From Roridomyces roridus (lineage: Eukaryota; Basidiomycota; Agaricomycetes; Agaricales; Mycenaceae), in NCBI GenBank assembly GCA_029378245.1, contig JARKIF010000003.1, positions 2,542,001 through 2,606,000 of the forward strand: a stretch of DNA of 64,000 nt. The letters run 5' to 3'. Under the pieces are notes generated by a model. That model was not told where the DNA came from. It did no database searches and worked only from the letters and a program-made list of their open reading frames with translations. Positions 46,101 to 55,937 of this stretch are shown one piece after another (within the stretch, counting starts at the first letter, position 1; the number at the start of each line of letters is the position of its first letter). The translations under genes were made by a program, and so were the position numbers.

Positions 46101-47583
46101 ATGTCGGGCGCCAATCTTCGCGCACGGCTCGCGGAAATCCAGCAGCAGATCTCGTCGCTCCAAGCGCAGATGGCGTTGCTGCGCTCCGAGGAAGAGGTTG
46201 TGGCACGAGACCTCGCCGCTCTCGTATACCCTGTCCTGACGCTCCCGAACGATGTCGTCTCTGAAATCTTCATCCAATACGTCAATGGCAATGTATTCCC
46301 AAAAAGCACCCCGCGCGCCTCATTCGAGTCTGTCGGTCCTGGCGCGAAGTCGCGTTGTCCACTTGCAGGCTTTGGACTTGCTTGTGGCAGTTCGATTCAA
46401 AGAGGAACCATCACTTGGGTACTCATTTTTTGTTGAAATTTATCGGCCTCGGACTGACGAGACACCTAGTGGATACGCTCACCTTTTGGATGGCCCATTC
46501 CGGCAGCCTCCCATTCGAGTTGGCCGCTTCTTTGCCGCTGGGCCCATGGAAGGACGGCGAGGCTCTCTTTCGCTTAATGTCCCAATATTCCTCTCGATTC
46601 CGACAACTCTCCCTCTCGGCGCGGGGTCCCCATCCTCCCCCAATTGCTCTAGCTGGGCCATTTCCCCGTCTGGAGAAGCTCAATATTTACGCATCCGGCG
46701 GTCATTCGACACCCTTCCCACAGCTTGAGGCACCCAAGCTTCGGGATGTTTATCTGGAATACCCTTCACTCGGAGCATGGAAAACCACATTGCCATGGGT
46801 CCAGCTGACGACACTTCAGCTGGAATCCGATCTCTACAGCTGCTGGGAGATCCTATCATGTACACCCAATTTGCAGATTTTCACCATGCACGCTATAACG
46901 CGGGTTCCATGCCGATTCCGCCGTCATCTTCCATCACGCTCCCTCGTCTCCGCACGGTTAGCTTAGATCCGTTGGACAGGGGCATCACTTCCGAAATCAT
47001 ACCGTATCTCACACTGCCTGCGTTGGACGACTTCGCATTCTGGCCGAGCAGCGACTCGGTGACGGACTTCTTCGCGGATCTTGTGGAACGATCCGGATGC
47101 CCTCTCCGCCAGCTTACGCTCATGCTTTATCAAACCGACGCCGAGGAGCTGCAGACTTTCCTGGAAGAGGCGCCGTTGGACTCAATCCAGGACTTGAACC
47201 TTCTTCGTCCAGACGGCTACATGGGTGCTCTGAGCAACCTCTTCAATCTTCTGGGCGATCACAGCTACCTACCAGGTCTCCAACACCTCTGCATTGAGGA
47301 TTGTGCCGCGTATGCCGAGCTATCACCGGTTGTCGATATGCTCGATGCTCGGCTGGACTGCGAGGAGGGAGAAACACAACTCAAGTCGTTCAAGCTCTCC
47401 TTCGCTGAATGGGGAACGGGGAACGAGGAGAGGGAGATACCTTATCAACCTGATGTCGATGAGGCGATCTCTCGTCTTGAGGCTCTGCGCCGACGCTTTG
47501 CAGGACTCAAATTCGATGTTCGGTCTGAAATATCCTGGTTCAGCGGACATATAGATTCACACATGGTACGGCGATTTGCATGA
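46101..47583 (+). pseudogene. F-box/LRR-like type II copy 4, frameshifted, next to a Copia insertion
   Basis: Begins MSGANLRARLAEI with a coiled coil and an F-box (LTLPNDVVSEIF); after a frame change near 46300 the F-box continues (IRVCRSWREVAL). A GT-AG intron near 46420-46472 leads into DTLTFWMAHSG and LRR-like strands (APKLRDVYLEY, LPWVQLTTLQLES, NLQIFTM). A second one-base shift near 46900 is needed to reach LPRLRTVSLDPL and the long open C-terminal part (to EISWFSGHIDSHM). The spliced relatives have an intron exactly here; the GTACGG after 'HM' may be that donor, with the final exon displaced by the retrotransposon that begins 9 bases after the stop. It is the most diverged type II copy. 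Confidence 0.65.
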
Positions 47584-47591
47584 TTTCGGTT

Positions 47592-47754
47592 TGTTAAAAG
47601 TAGTATATTAACTCACTAGAACTACGCGGTACATAGCTACCTGCGGTCGTCACGTGGGTCTTATCGACTTACGCTCGACCGCAGGTAAGTAAAAGTAGTC
47701 TTCATTAATCTTATCGACTTACGCTCGACCGCAGTGCAGAGCCTGCGTTTCACA
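47592..47754 (+). repeat. 5' LTR of Copia element
   Basis: 163 bp, TG...CA ends. Holds a duplicated 25-mer-like unit (CTTATCGACTTACGCTCGAC, then CGCAG) at about 47669 and 47709, plus palindromic CCTGCGGTCG / CGACCGCAGG. Confidence 0.9.
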
Positions 47755-47759
47755 GGTTA

Positions 47760-47773
47760 TGGGCCCCGAGAAC
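47760..47773 (+). promoter_or_regulatory. Candidate primer binding site
   Basis: TGGGCCCCGAGAAC starts 5 bases after the 5' LTR and begins with the TGG expected to pair with a tRNA 3' CCA end. Which tRNA is not determined. Confidence 0.35.
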
Positions 47774-47820
47774 TAAAAGTTTTTGCGGGATTAAAATATA
47801 ATCTTCATTCTTTTTCGACC

Positions 47821-48411
47821 ATGTCGGAAACGCACCTTACACGCAACCCGTTCCCTCGTCTCAACGAGCACAACTACAGCACATGGGTTGGGGACGCTCG
47901 CGCCGAGCTCCAGCGGCTTGGTGTATGGCACATCGTCAAGGGGACCATCGTAGCGCCCGCCGACACCGGGACCGAGGAGATGAGAAAATTTCTCATCGAC
48001 TCGGGCAAAGCTGCCGGGTGCATCTTCGCGGCCTTGGAAAACTCCCAGAAGGTCCATGTGAAGACGATGGAGGAGAACCCAGTGTCTATGTGGCTGGCGC
48101 TGGAGAGAATACATCGGCAGAAGAGACCGGGCGCCAGGTTCGCAGCATACAACGACCTCTTCTCCATCACCAAAGACCCCGACGAGACACTCACCCAGCT
48201 CATTGGACGTGTCGACAATGCGGTCACCCTCATCCAGGAGCTACGGCCCGAAGCACACTCGCTCGCAGATCTCGACTCCGAACTCACCTCAATGGCTCTC
48301 ATCCGCGCCCTTCCCGATGAGTTCAAGGCATTCCGATCCTCCCTATTCCTTCTACCCCAACTCGACAAAGCCACCATCACCGAGGCGTTCATCCTTGAGG
48401 AATCCGATAGG
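47821..48411 (+). CDS. Copia gag, N-terminal part (interrupted)
   Basis: Starts MSETHLTRNPFPRL, with NYSTWVGDARAELQ, the usual Copia gag 'N-Y-x-x-W' opening, then a helical UBN2/DUF4219-like capsid region (ENPVSMWLALERIHRQ ... TLTQLIGRVDNAV ... ALPDEFKAFRSSLF). The frame reaches LEESDR at the insertion site. Gag packages the element RNA into cytoplasmic particles. The frame continues after the insertion at 49237 with the zinc knuckle, so gag and pol form one reading frame in the uninterrupted element. Confidence 0.85.
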
Positions 48412-49236
48412 TATGAAGGCCCTTGGTGGACAAAAGGTGTTTTCTTGTTGCCACCACCACCATTTCCGTGACATCTTCGAAGATCTTGCAAGATTTGGCA
48501 AGATTTTCCAGTTTGTTCAAGATCTTGGAAGACATTGGATGATTGTCAACTTGCCCTGGTATTATTTGACCATCATCTTGCAAGATCTTGGGAAATTTCC
48601 TCCCCACAAGACCTTGAAAGTTTGTGCAAGTGCCACTGATTCATTTTGAGGCCACGGATTTGCCGCGAATGTTCAAAGATTTTGAAAGATTGAAAGTCAA
48701 AATATGGCTCATCAAGTCTAATAGGGATGCAAGATCTCACCAGAGTTGGTGGTGCCGTAGTGGCCGAGTTCAAGCCGCAACTGTGATCAATCATTTTATG
48801 TTGAAGGGCGCAACAGAGTGATCTATCTGTTTCCTGGTGGTTCGGCTGCCAACGGATCAGCAACCCGAGTTGGTGGCAATCAGAAAATCAGTGATTGCCA
48901 TGTGGGATTTGCTCCGATACTTGCTGTCTTTAAGCTTCCAAGATCTTGTGACACTCCACAGAATTGGTGATTCCAGTATCAATTTTTTATCTGTTTCCAT
49001 TTGTTGTCTGACCCACAAGATCTTGCATCCTTGCAGTGCAGAAAATATCACCTGAACCCTGCTTAAAAGACGACATCATGCAAAAACTAGCAAGATATCA
49101 ATGGATGTTGCAAGAACTTGATTCAACTTTCAAAATGAGCCAAATCTTTCAAGATCTTGAGATTTTTGTTGAGATTTGAAGAAAGAACCACACATCCCTG
49201 CACAATTCCAGGTTTTGTCCACCAAGGACCCTCAAA
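48412..49236. mobile_element. 825 bp terminal-inverted-repeat element nested in Copia gag
   Basis: Ends are imperfect inverted repeats around CCTTGGTGGACAAAA (left 48423-48437) and TTTTGTCCACCAAGG (right). GATAGG occurs immediately before (48406-48411) and after (49237-49242), a 6 bp target duplication. The inside is non-coding and carries many copies of CAAGATCTTG and close variants. Removing the insert and one GATAGG makes gag open across the junction. The superfamily is not clear from the ends; no transposase, so non-autonomous. Confidence 0.8.
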
Positions 49237-52200
49237 GATAGGAACGAGCAGAAGAAGAGGGAAGCGGAAACAGCCATCGCACTGGCAGCGGCCCAAGCTG
49301 CAGCAGCTGCTGCCGCGCCGCCACCGCCTCCCGTGGTTGAGGAGTCGTTTTGCGAGTTCTGCACGCGAAAGGGCCACGCCACCAAAGATTGTCGCACCAT
49401 GCAGAGGGTACGGACAGAGATGAAGGAGAAGAAGAGTGGGAAAGGAAGAGCGGAGAACGCCGCCGCTGTCACCGAATTTGCCGGCAATGCAAGTTTAGCT
49501 TCTGATCTCCCATCGGTTCTTCCCATGCCCGCGCAAGTCCGCGCTAACTGGAACACAGATACAGGGGCCACTTCGCATATGACACCCCATCGAAAATGGT
49601 TCTGGACGTACCAGCCCTATTGCGTTCCAATCCGTCTTGCCAACCACAAAATCATCTATTCCGCCGGAATCGGGAGTGTCAGATACCAGCCTAAAGTGGA
49701 TGGGAAGGCAGTGCGCGAGATTGAATTCGAGAGGGTGCTGCATGTACCAGAGCTCGGGAGTAACCTCCTTGCTGTTCTCTATCTCACACGACAAAAACAT
49801 TTCCATGTCACCATTTGTGCGGATAAGATCACTTTCTGCCGCGACGGCGCCACTCTATTCACTGCAACTGTCAACGAACATAACGTCGGCTATCTTGACG
49901 GAGAGCCCCTGCCATGCCCAGACGCGGAGCACGCTCAGCTCGCAACAACCTTGCCGCTGACACATTCCCTCTGGCATCGGCGTTTCGGTCACGTTGGTAT
50001 GGATTTCATCAAGCTACTGCTACGGGGGGAGCAAGTTACGGGGATGAAAATCACCTCGAACGAATCCCCCGATCCCATCTGCGAACCGTGCATTGCGGGA
50101 AAGCAGCACCGTGGACCAATTCCAAAAAAGGCAACGTTCCGCGCAACGCAGCCGCTTGAGCTTGTACATGTCGACCTCAAAGGACCAATGCCGGTCCGGA
50201 CGCCTGAAGGTTATCGCTATTGGACAACGTTCATTGACGACTATCGTCGAGTTTGGGTCACATACAAGCTGAAGAACAAGAGCGACTTCTTCGAGTGTCT
50301 CAAAGTCTTCAAGGCAAGGGCGGAGAAGATGACAGGCTATCCACTCAAGTCTCTGCACGACGACAAAGGTGGTGAATTCATGTCAGATGAGGTTGACAGG
50401 TTCTGTAAAGAATTTGGCATTCAGCGGCGTCACACGATAGCCGATGAGCCTCACCAGAACGGCGTCGCGGAGATTGGGAACCGTATTATGGGTGAGCATG
50501 TCACGGCTATGCTCACGGAGGCTGGACTGCCTGCATCATTCTGGGGCTTGGCGGTGGATTACTTCAATATACTCCGAAATCACACACCTACATCGGCGAA
50601 TGCCGACGACAGCATCCCGCGGGCTTCCTGGGTAAAGGGAAAACCAAATGTTTCCAATTTCCGTGTATTCGGATGTGCAGCTTACGTCCACGTCAAGAAA
50701 GGCAAACGCAGCCCGAAGAGCATCGGTGCACACGCCAGGAAGTGCATATTTGTCGGCATTGACTTGGAGTACCCAGGGTGGCGCTTCTGGGATCCGAAAT
50801 CTAAGAAGCTCATCATCAGCGACCGCGCAGACTTTGATGAAAGATACTTCCCCGGCAACAGCCCCAAAATCCTCGACCCGGCGCAACCGCCGCAGCCTAT
50901 TCCCGCCGTCTACGTCCCACACGAGGACACGGCGGATGAGGGGGGAGAGCACAGCAGTGCCGATCCTCCGCCTTCTCGTCCGGAGACACCACCTCCTCGT
51001 CCCGAATCACCGTTCGCGAGCTCATCGCCGTTAACGACGCCACCAGCAACTCCCCAGCTACAGCCACGTCGCACTTATCATCGCCGAACTGAGGCGGAGC
51101 GTTTGAAAGATGACGTACCTGATTTCCTTCGTCTTGACGAAAACCCTCGCGACTTTGACTCCTACAGCGTGCCAGACGAGGAGCCAAATCGACCTTTGGA
51201 ACCCGAAGAAGCTGATTTTGCAGCCGAGTCAGCCTTGAGCGCGGGTCTTGAGTACGTCTACACACCAGAGGAGACCCTGACCTTGCAGGAAGCCTTCGAA
51301 TTTGTGTTTGCAGCCTCAGCACACGACACGGAACCACGGACGTACGCTGAGGCAATGCGACGCCCCGACGCTGACAAGTACCACCAAGCCGCATGCGACG
51401 AGATCAATGCCCTCATTGAAAACGGGACGTTTGAGCTCGTGCCGGTACCCCCTGGTCAGAAGGTGATAGGGAGCCGATGGGTCTTCAAAGTCAAGCGCAA
51501 TGCAGACGGCTCTATCGAGCGCTACAAGGGCCGTGTCGTGGCTATGGGAAATCATCAGCGCCCGGGATTGGATTTCGATGATACATTCGCACCGACTCCC
51601 AAATGGGCAGCTCTCCGCACCATCATCGCCATCGCAGCCCTCGAGGACCTTGAGCTTGAAAGCGTCGACATATCATCCGCGTTCTTGAATGGCGAGATCG
51701 ACACCGACGTCTACATGCGCCAGCCTGAAGGTTTCGTGCAGAAGGATTTGAGTTGGGTGTGGAAGCTGGTGAAATCCATCTACGGACTGAAACAAGCATC
51801 GAGAATTTGGCACCAAAAGTTGGACAAGACCTTGCGCGAGCTGGGATTCGAGCGCGTTCGGTGTGAGCATAGTGTGTGGGTGTGGAAGCGAGGTGAAGAC
51901 CGGATCCTCGTGCCGGTATTTGTCGATGACATAACCATCGCGTCCAAGAGCAAAACCGGCATTCAACAACTCAAGGACGACCTCAAGAAGGCGTTCAAGC
52001 TTCGCGACCTTGGGCCCACTACATTCCTTCTCGGAGTCGAGGTCATTCGTGACCGTCCCAATCGGACCATCTCCCTCTCGCAACATCAATACATCCTTGA
52101 CGTTCTCGAGCGTTTCGGCATGTCCGATTGCAACCCCGTTCTGACGCCAATGGACCCCGCCGTGAAGCTTTCCGAGTCCATGTGCGCAACAACTCCGGAG

Positions 52201-52893
52201 GACATCGCATACATGCAAGACAAGCCCTACGCGAACGCTACCGGGGCACTGACTTACCTCGCAAACGTCACCCGCGCCGACATCGCACAGACCATCAGTG
52301 TACTATGCCGTTTCAACGCCAACCCAGGTCCAATCCATTGGAGGGCACTCAAGCATCTCCTGCGCTACCTGAAGGGTACCCTCGACATGAAACTCACCTA
52401 CTCACCGACAAATTCACCGACTGACGACATATTCACCACTTACTCGGATGCGGACCACGGAGGAAATCCAGACAACGGGCGGTCTACTTCTGGGATGGTC
52501 GTCAAGATCGGTACCGGTGCCGTCAGCTGGTCGAGCCGCCTGCAGACGATCGTTACTCTGTCGACTACTGAGGCAGAATATGTCGCGGCGTGCTCGGCGG
52601 GCATGGAGATCATGTACCTCCGCAATCTCTTCCATGAATTCGGATATACAGTGGACAAGCCGTCTACCCTCTACGTCGACAACCAGTCGGCAATCGCTGT
52701 TGCGAAGAACCCCGAACACCACGGGCGCATGAAGCACCTTGACCTCCGATTCTACTGGCTACGGGAAGCCGTGGAGCGTGGAATCATTCGGATTGTCCAT
52801 CTCCCTGGCGTCGAAATGCCCGCCGACCTTCTCACAAAATCACTGGGACGGGTTAAGGTGGAGGAATTCCGCCAAATGATGGGTATTTTTTAA
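49237..52893 (+). CDS. Copia gag C-terminus and pol polyprotein
   Basis: Open from the insertion to the stop at 52893. After an Ala/Pro-rich linker comes the zinc knuckle CEFCTRKGHATKDC (C-x2-C-x4-H-x4-C), the aspartic protease (NTDTGATSHM), the GAG-preintegrase (LWHRRFGHVG), the integrase core with D-D-E residues (VHVDLKGP, TTFIDDY, HQNGVAEIGNR), reverse transcriptase (WVFKVKRNADGS, DISSAFLNGE, FVDDITIASKS with the DD pair) and RNase H (YSDADHGGN, STTEAEYVA, DNQSAIAVAKNP). About 1200 codons with no stop or frameshift, so enzymatically complete. These parts copy element RNA into DNA and integrate it. As it stands, translation from the gag start would be cut by the nested element. Confidence 0.92.
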   Translation, partial: DRNEQKKREAETAIALAAAQAAAAAAAPPPPPVVEESFCEFCTRKGHATKDCRTMQRVRTEMKEKKSGKGRAENAAAVTEFAGNASLASDLPSVLPMPAQVRANWNTDTGATSHMTPHRKWFWTYQPYCVPIRLANHKIIYSAGIGSVRYQPKVDGKAVREIEFERVLHVPELGSNLLAVLYLTRQKHFHVTICADKITFCRDGATLFTATVNEHNVGYLDGEPLPCPDAEHAQLATTLPLTHSLWHRRFGHVGMDFIKLLLRGEQVTGMKITSNESPDPICEPCIAGKQHRGPIPKKATFRATQPLELVHVDLKGPMPVRTPEGYRYWTTFIDDYRRVWVTYKLKNKSDFFECLKVFKARAEKMTGYPLKSLHDDKGGEFMSDEVDRFCKEFGIQRRHTIADEPHQNGVAEIGNRIMGEHVTAMLTEAGLPASFWGLAVDYFNILRNHTPTSANADDSIPRASWVKGKPNVSNFRVFGCAAYVHVKKGKRSPKSIGAHARKCIFVGIDLEYPGWRFWDPKSKKLIISDRADFDERYFPGNSPKILDPAQPPQPIPAVYVPHEDTADEGGEHSSADPPPSRPETPPPRPESPFASSSPLTTPPATPQLQPRRTYHRRTEAERLKDDVPDFLRLDENPRDFDSYSVPDEEPNRPLEPEEADFAAESALSAGLEYVYTPEETLTLQEAFEFVFAASAHDTEPRTYAEAMRRPDADKYHQAACDEINALIENGTFELVPVPPGQKVIGSRWVFKVKRNADGSIERYKGRVVAMGNHQRPGLDFDDTFAPTPKWAALRTIIAIAALEDLELESVDISSAFLNGEIDTDVYMRQPEGFVQKDLSWVWKLVKSIYGLKQASRIWHQKLDKTLRELGFERVRCEHSVWVWKRGEDRILVPVFVDDITIASKSKTGIQQLKDDLKKAFKLRDLGPTTFLLGVEVIRDRPNRTISLSQHQYILDVLERFGMSDCNPVLTPMDPAVKLSESMCATTPEDIAYMQDKPYANATGALTYLANVTRADIAQTISVLCRFNANPGPIHWRALKHLLRYLKGTLDMKLTYSPTNSPTDDIFTTYSDADHGGNPDNGRSTSGMVVKIGTGAVSWSSRLQTIVTLSTTEAEYVAACSAGMEIMYLRNLFHEFGYTVDKPSTLYVDNQSAIAVAKNPEHHGRMKHLDLRFYWLREAVERGIIRIVHLPGVEMPADLLTKSLGRVKVEEFRQMMGIF

Positions 52894-52913
52894 CGCGTAT
52901 GTTCCATCTCGTT

Positions 52914-52922
52914 AGGGGGGAG
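52914..52922 (+). promoter_or_regulatory. Polypurine tract
   Basis: AGGGGGGAG directly before the 3' LTR, the primer site for plus-strand DNA synthesis. Confidence 0.8.
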
Positions 52923-53085
52923 TGTTAAAAGTAGTATATTAACTCACTAGAACTACGCGGTACATAGCTACCTGCGGTCGTCACGTGGGTCTTATCGACT
53001 TACGCTCGACCGCAGGTAAGTAAAAGTAGTCTTCATTAATCTTATCGACTTACGCTCGACCGCAGTGCAGAGCCTGCGTTTCACA
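52923..53085 (+). repeat. 3' LTR of Copia element
   Basis: 163 bp; no difference from the 5' LTR found by eye. GGTT follows. Confidence 0.9.
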
Positions 53086-55063
53086 GGTTTATATTCTGCT
53101 CACCTCATCGGCAGATTCAGAAAATTCAATCTTTCACTCCCAACGCTTAGTTCATGTTTATGTCGTTCAAGTTCTATCACTTTTATTCTTTGCGCCGCTC
53201 AGACCGACTTGAAATTTACACCATTGTAAAATGAATCTGTACGTACATTATCCGTTCTTTAACGAGATGTCTCTCGATTCTTTGGACTTTGTCTGGTTCC
53301 TTCCCCGTTTGTGCATTCCCCTTTTGTCTCCCTCCCTCATCTTGCCGTCGACCCAATCCCTTCTCTACAGCTCTCTCATGCTTTTTCTCCCACGAGTGCC
53401 ATCGAGATCGCCTTCCATTCCCCGATCGAAACCACTGTTCAACAGCTTTTCGGGTCATTCACCAACGGCTCAAGGCTACGTATGCTTGCCGATAGCTGTG
53501 GCATTTATGCCAAATTCAGCCCCCTCTGCGCCAGCCACCGTCCACGTCTCTCGTGTTATTGCTCAGCCTACGGACCAGATCCGTTCTTATCAGACTGACA
53601 GTGAACTCGGCGGGGACACGCGTCCTCGGGCTGCTGGACTGCTTGGAGCTCCACAGCCTCCGTTCAAGTTCTTTAAAGGCACACCTGGCCATGACATCCG
53701 CCCCAGCGTCCCAAACATTACTCTTCTCTCCAGCCTGAATCCCCGGGCCTCGCTCAAATCTGTTCTGCCCTCTGCCCACAATCTGCTGCTCAGTGCTGCT
53801 ACTTATCACGCTTGCATGGCTCCTCAAAGTTCAACATTCAACATTCAATTGCTTTCTCGAATGTCCCTGGAATGAACCTGCTTTTAAGGGCCATTGCTTT
53901 CGCATGGCAATCCGAGTCTATGGGGAGGGCCCAAGGAGGGCCGGGAGGCCACAAGGGGAATTGATGATGGACAAGGATGTTTTGTCGTTTGTTTGGGTGG
54001 TGGAAATGCACAGGGCTTGATCTTGGCTTGATCCGTGGGTCACTGGTGCGAGGTGGTGCGAGGTGGTGCGAGGTGGCCCGGGTGCGAGGTGGTGGGTGAC
54101 CGTGGGCAGCAAGCTGCAAGCATCAACGGAACTGTCACCTGCAGATGCGCGGAAGAGGTGAGCCGAGGTTGCCGAGCTGCCAACGGAACGGAACCGTCAT
54201 CGGCTGTCTTACCCGATGGACCGTGGTCCCGTTCCGCGTCGGTCAAGCCAAAGTCAAGGTTCTGCCGCCTGCGACTCTCGGTGGAGATGAAAACCCAAGC
54301 CGTCGGAAAAGATACATGTTCATGGTGTCAGGGCAAATGACAAAGAGGCAGCCAAATGGAGACAGAATGCCCCAACAATTACCCGAAAGAGAAAGCATCC
54401 CAACACCGACACTGGCGTCACCGACAAAAGTGCGACCCCACTCTGGCGGGAAAACGGCCGATAAGACCGAGCTTAAAAATAAATTTTTAAGACTCGGAAT
54501 GGGAAAAACCACGACTCTCCGTCACGGTCTTGCTCTAGCAGCTCGAGATTCATACTGGGTTCATCCCCGCCCGGCCCACGTCTCGCCCACCTTTCCCTGT
54601 AGCCCTTTTGCCGCCCGTCGACATCCCGACCATCAGATTCTCAACTTTACCACTGCCTAGGCTCTCTCATGCGGCGGGAGATGTATTCCTCGGTGCGACG
54701 TCATTGGATCTTCAACACCGCAGTGGCTGGTGGACCAGCATTCATTTCAAAAAAATTCTCGTGCTTCAATGCTTTTCTAGGGAAGACAATCGACTCCGAT
54801 CGCTCAGGAATCTCATGAACGCACACCGCTGCCATCGGTTATACTCATGAGATGCTACTTATCAGGTCTGTCTGCATTTCGAATCCATTTGCTGTTTATC
54901 CACGTACTTACAGAATTCCCTCGGATGGATCATTTGTTATTGGTTCCAACGTAGGAGTCCTCATGTGCACGTAGTCGGAATTCATTGTTTCAAAATTCGG
55001 ATCGCCATAACAAGATTTCCGGAGCGAAGCGAAGGAGCGTCTTGTTCTATCACTGCCTTTCAT
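53086..55063. other. 2 kb of degenerate sequence, possible F-box/LRR remnants
   Basis: Short frames with LRR flavour (for example 'RVLGLLDCLELHSL' at about 53616 and 'TVQQLFGSFTNGSRLRML' near 53435) suggest a decayed F-box/LRR gene, but frames change repeatedly and no start, F-box or stop can be set. GC-rich tandem repeats lie at 54045-54095, and CTTAAAAATAAATTTTTAAG near 54474 is a perfect-looking AT palindrome arm pair. No gene is called. Confidence 0.35.
54045..54095. repeat. GGTGCGAGGT tandem repeats
   Basis: Four to five imperfect copies of GGTGCGAGGT in a row, seen directly. Confidence 0.75.
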
Positions 55064-55205
55064 CTCCCTTGAAATTCCGAAACCTGCGCCACTATACTCT
55101 TCTTCATCCTCGCACCATCAACTGTGATCTACAAGTAGTCTCTGAACTCAGAGATTGGGGTCTCTGTGAGTGAGCCGTAGTAGTTCAAAATTCCTATTCA
55201 TTTTC
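55064..55205 (-). pseudogene. SDR relic (copy 3-like), mostly deleted
   Basis: Two pieces in the same order and orientation as SDR copy 3: the region of the C-terminal RFWNFK codons (GAAATTCCGAAACCTGCGCC versus GAAATTCCAAAACCTCCCGC) and the exon 3 start plus intron 2 (GGGGTCTCTGTGAGTG, GTAGTAGTT, ATTCCTATTCATT). About 370 bases between them are gone. Because the intron is retained, this was a DNA-level duplication. Non-functional. Confidence 0.65.
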
Positions 55206-55276
55206 TGAGCTTTCGCTCTGGTTGAACTGCGACGGTCGACCTCCCCAGTACTTGCCATGCCTCGCTCGAGTAGCAC

Positions 55277-55850
55277 TTACCGGTCACTAGTCCGAAAGGC
55301 GAACACAACGGCTTCACCCCCGTCCCTGACTTCTACGCAATATGGCAACCATTGCCGAGTTTGATAACGCCAGATACGCCGTCCCGTCGCCACTGCCCAC
55401 AGCGACAAAACATGCCCATCAGCAGTATAAACGACGAAGTGGGTTCCCCCGGGAAGAAGATGGATGGTGGAAACCCGTGGGACAGACTCGTCCAGAGATA
55501 CGACCACCTCTCGACAGAGGGTCGGTGACACAGCCGATGCGGGAGACCATGTCCGGGGCCCAATGGCCACACACTTGGCGAGGTTGATCAGAGTTTGCGT
55601 CGCGCAGTCTTCGAGCACAAGTTCTGGATTCCTGTCGCGCAAACCGTGGAACTCGAGGTCGCAGATGAGGGAGATCCACACATGTTTCAAGCACGCGATG
55701 CGCTGGCAATGTTTGCTGGCCTGTGCGACCGTCGAATCAGACCGTAGAACTGGGTTTGGGGCTTGCCTGAGAGAATCGGATGACGCTTTGGACGTCACAG
55801 ATGCAGAGTATCTCGCCTAGGACGTGCTCGTCCAGTCGGACGTCCGACAT
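55277..55850 (-). CDS. F-box protein, different subtype, probably 3'-truncated
   Basis: Start ATG 55850 (MSDVRLDEHVLGEIL). Exon 1 encodes the beginning of an F-box (CICDVQSVIRFSQ). A GC-AG intron (CAG|GCAAGC ... CACAG, about 45 bp) leads to ASKHCQRIACLKHVWISLICDL, completing the F-box, then beta-propeller-like text (VSTIHLLPGGTHFVVYTADGH, LSLWAVATGRRIW). The frame runs to CGGTAAGT at 55277, which is a good donor site, so one or more downstream exons are expected but only an SDR relic follows. This copy has therefore probably lost its 3' part. It is unlike the type I and II F-box families in lacking the N-terminal coiled coil. Divergent from the gene at 55938. Confidence 0.6.
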
Positions 55851-55937
55851 GATGGGTGCGGCACAAGAAGGGCGGTGGTGATCCGCATCTGTAGGTCCCT
55901 GTTTGGCACGCATCACTGGCACTTGTCATCTCCCACC
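55851..55937. promoter_or_regulatory. 87 bp divergent promoter between two F-box genes
   Basis: The whole spacer between the start codons at 55850 (-) and 55938 (+). It ends in CATCTCCCACC before the plus-strand ATG, similar to the CTTTTCCCACC context at 43.4 kb. Confidence 0.5.

Larger units (their letters stand above)
47592..53085 (+). mobile_element. Complete Ty1/copia LTR retrotransposon with nested element
   Basis: Two 163 bp LTRs (TGTTA...CACA) that I read as identical flank a gag-pol region in Copia order: protease, integrase, reverse transcriptase, RNase H. GGTT precedes the left LTR and follows the right LTR, consistent with a 4-5 bp target duplication. A purine tract sits just before the 3' LTR. 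The element is 5494 bp including an 825 bp DNA element inside gag. It sits just behind a type II F-box pseudogene. Identical LTRs indicate a recent insertion. Confidence 0.92.

Noticed and set aside
52923..53085. Solo LTR from a second element
   Set aside because: It pairs with an identical LTR at 47592 in the same orientation around an intact pol, with a purine tract just before it.
54045..54095. GGTGCGAGGT repeats as a CRISPR-like array
   Set aside because: Units are directly adjacent with no unique spacers, and the sequence is from a eukaryote; a simple tandem repeat.
54145..54660. 171-codon plus ORF
   Set aside because: No recognisable domain, biased composition and repeats around it; no supporting splice or start evidence.
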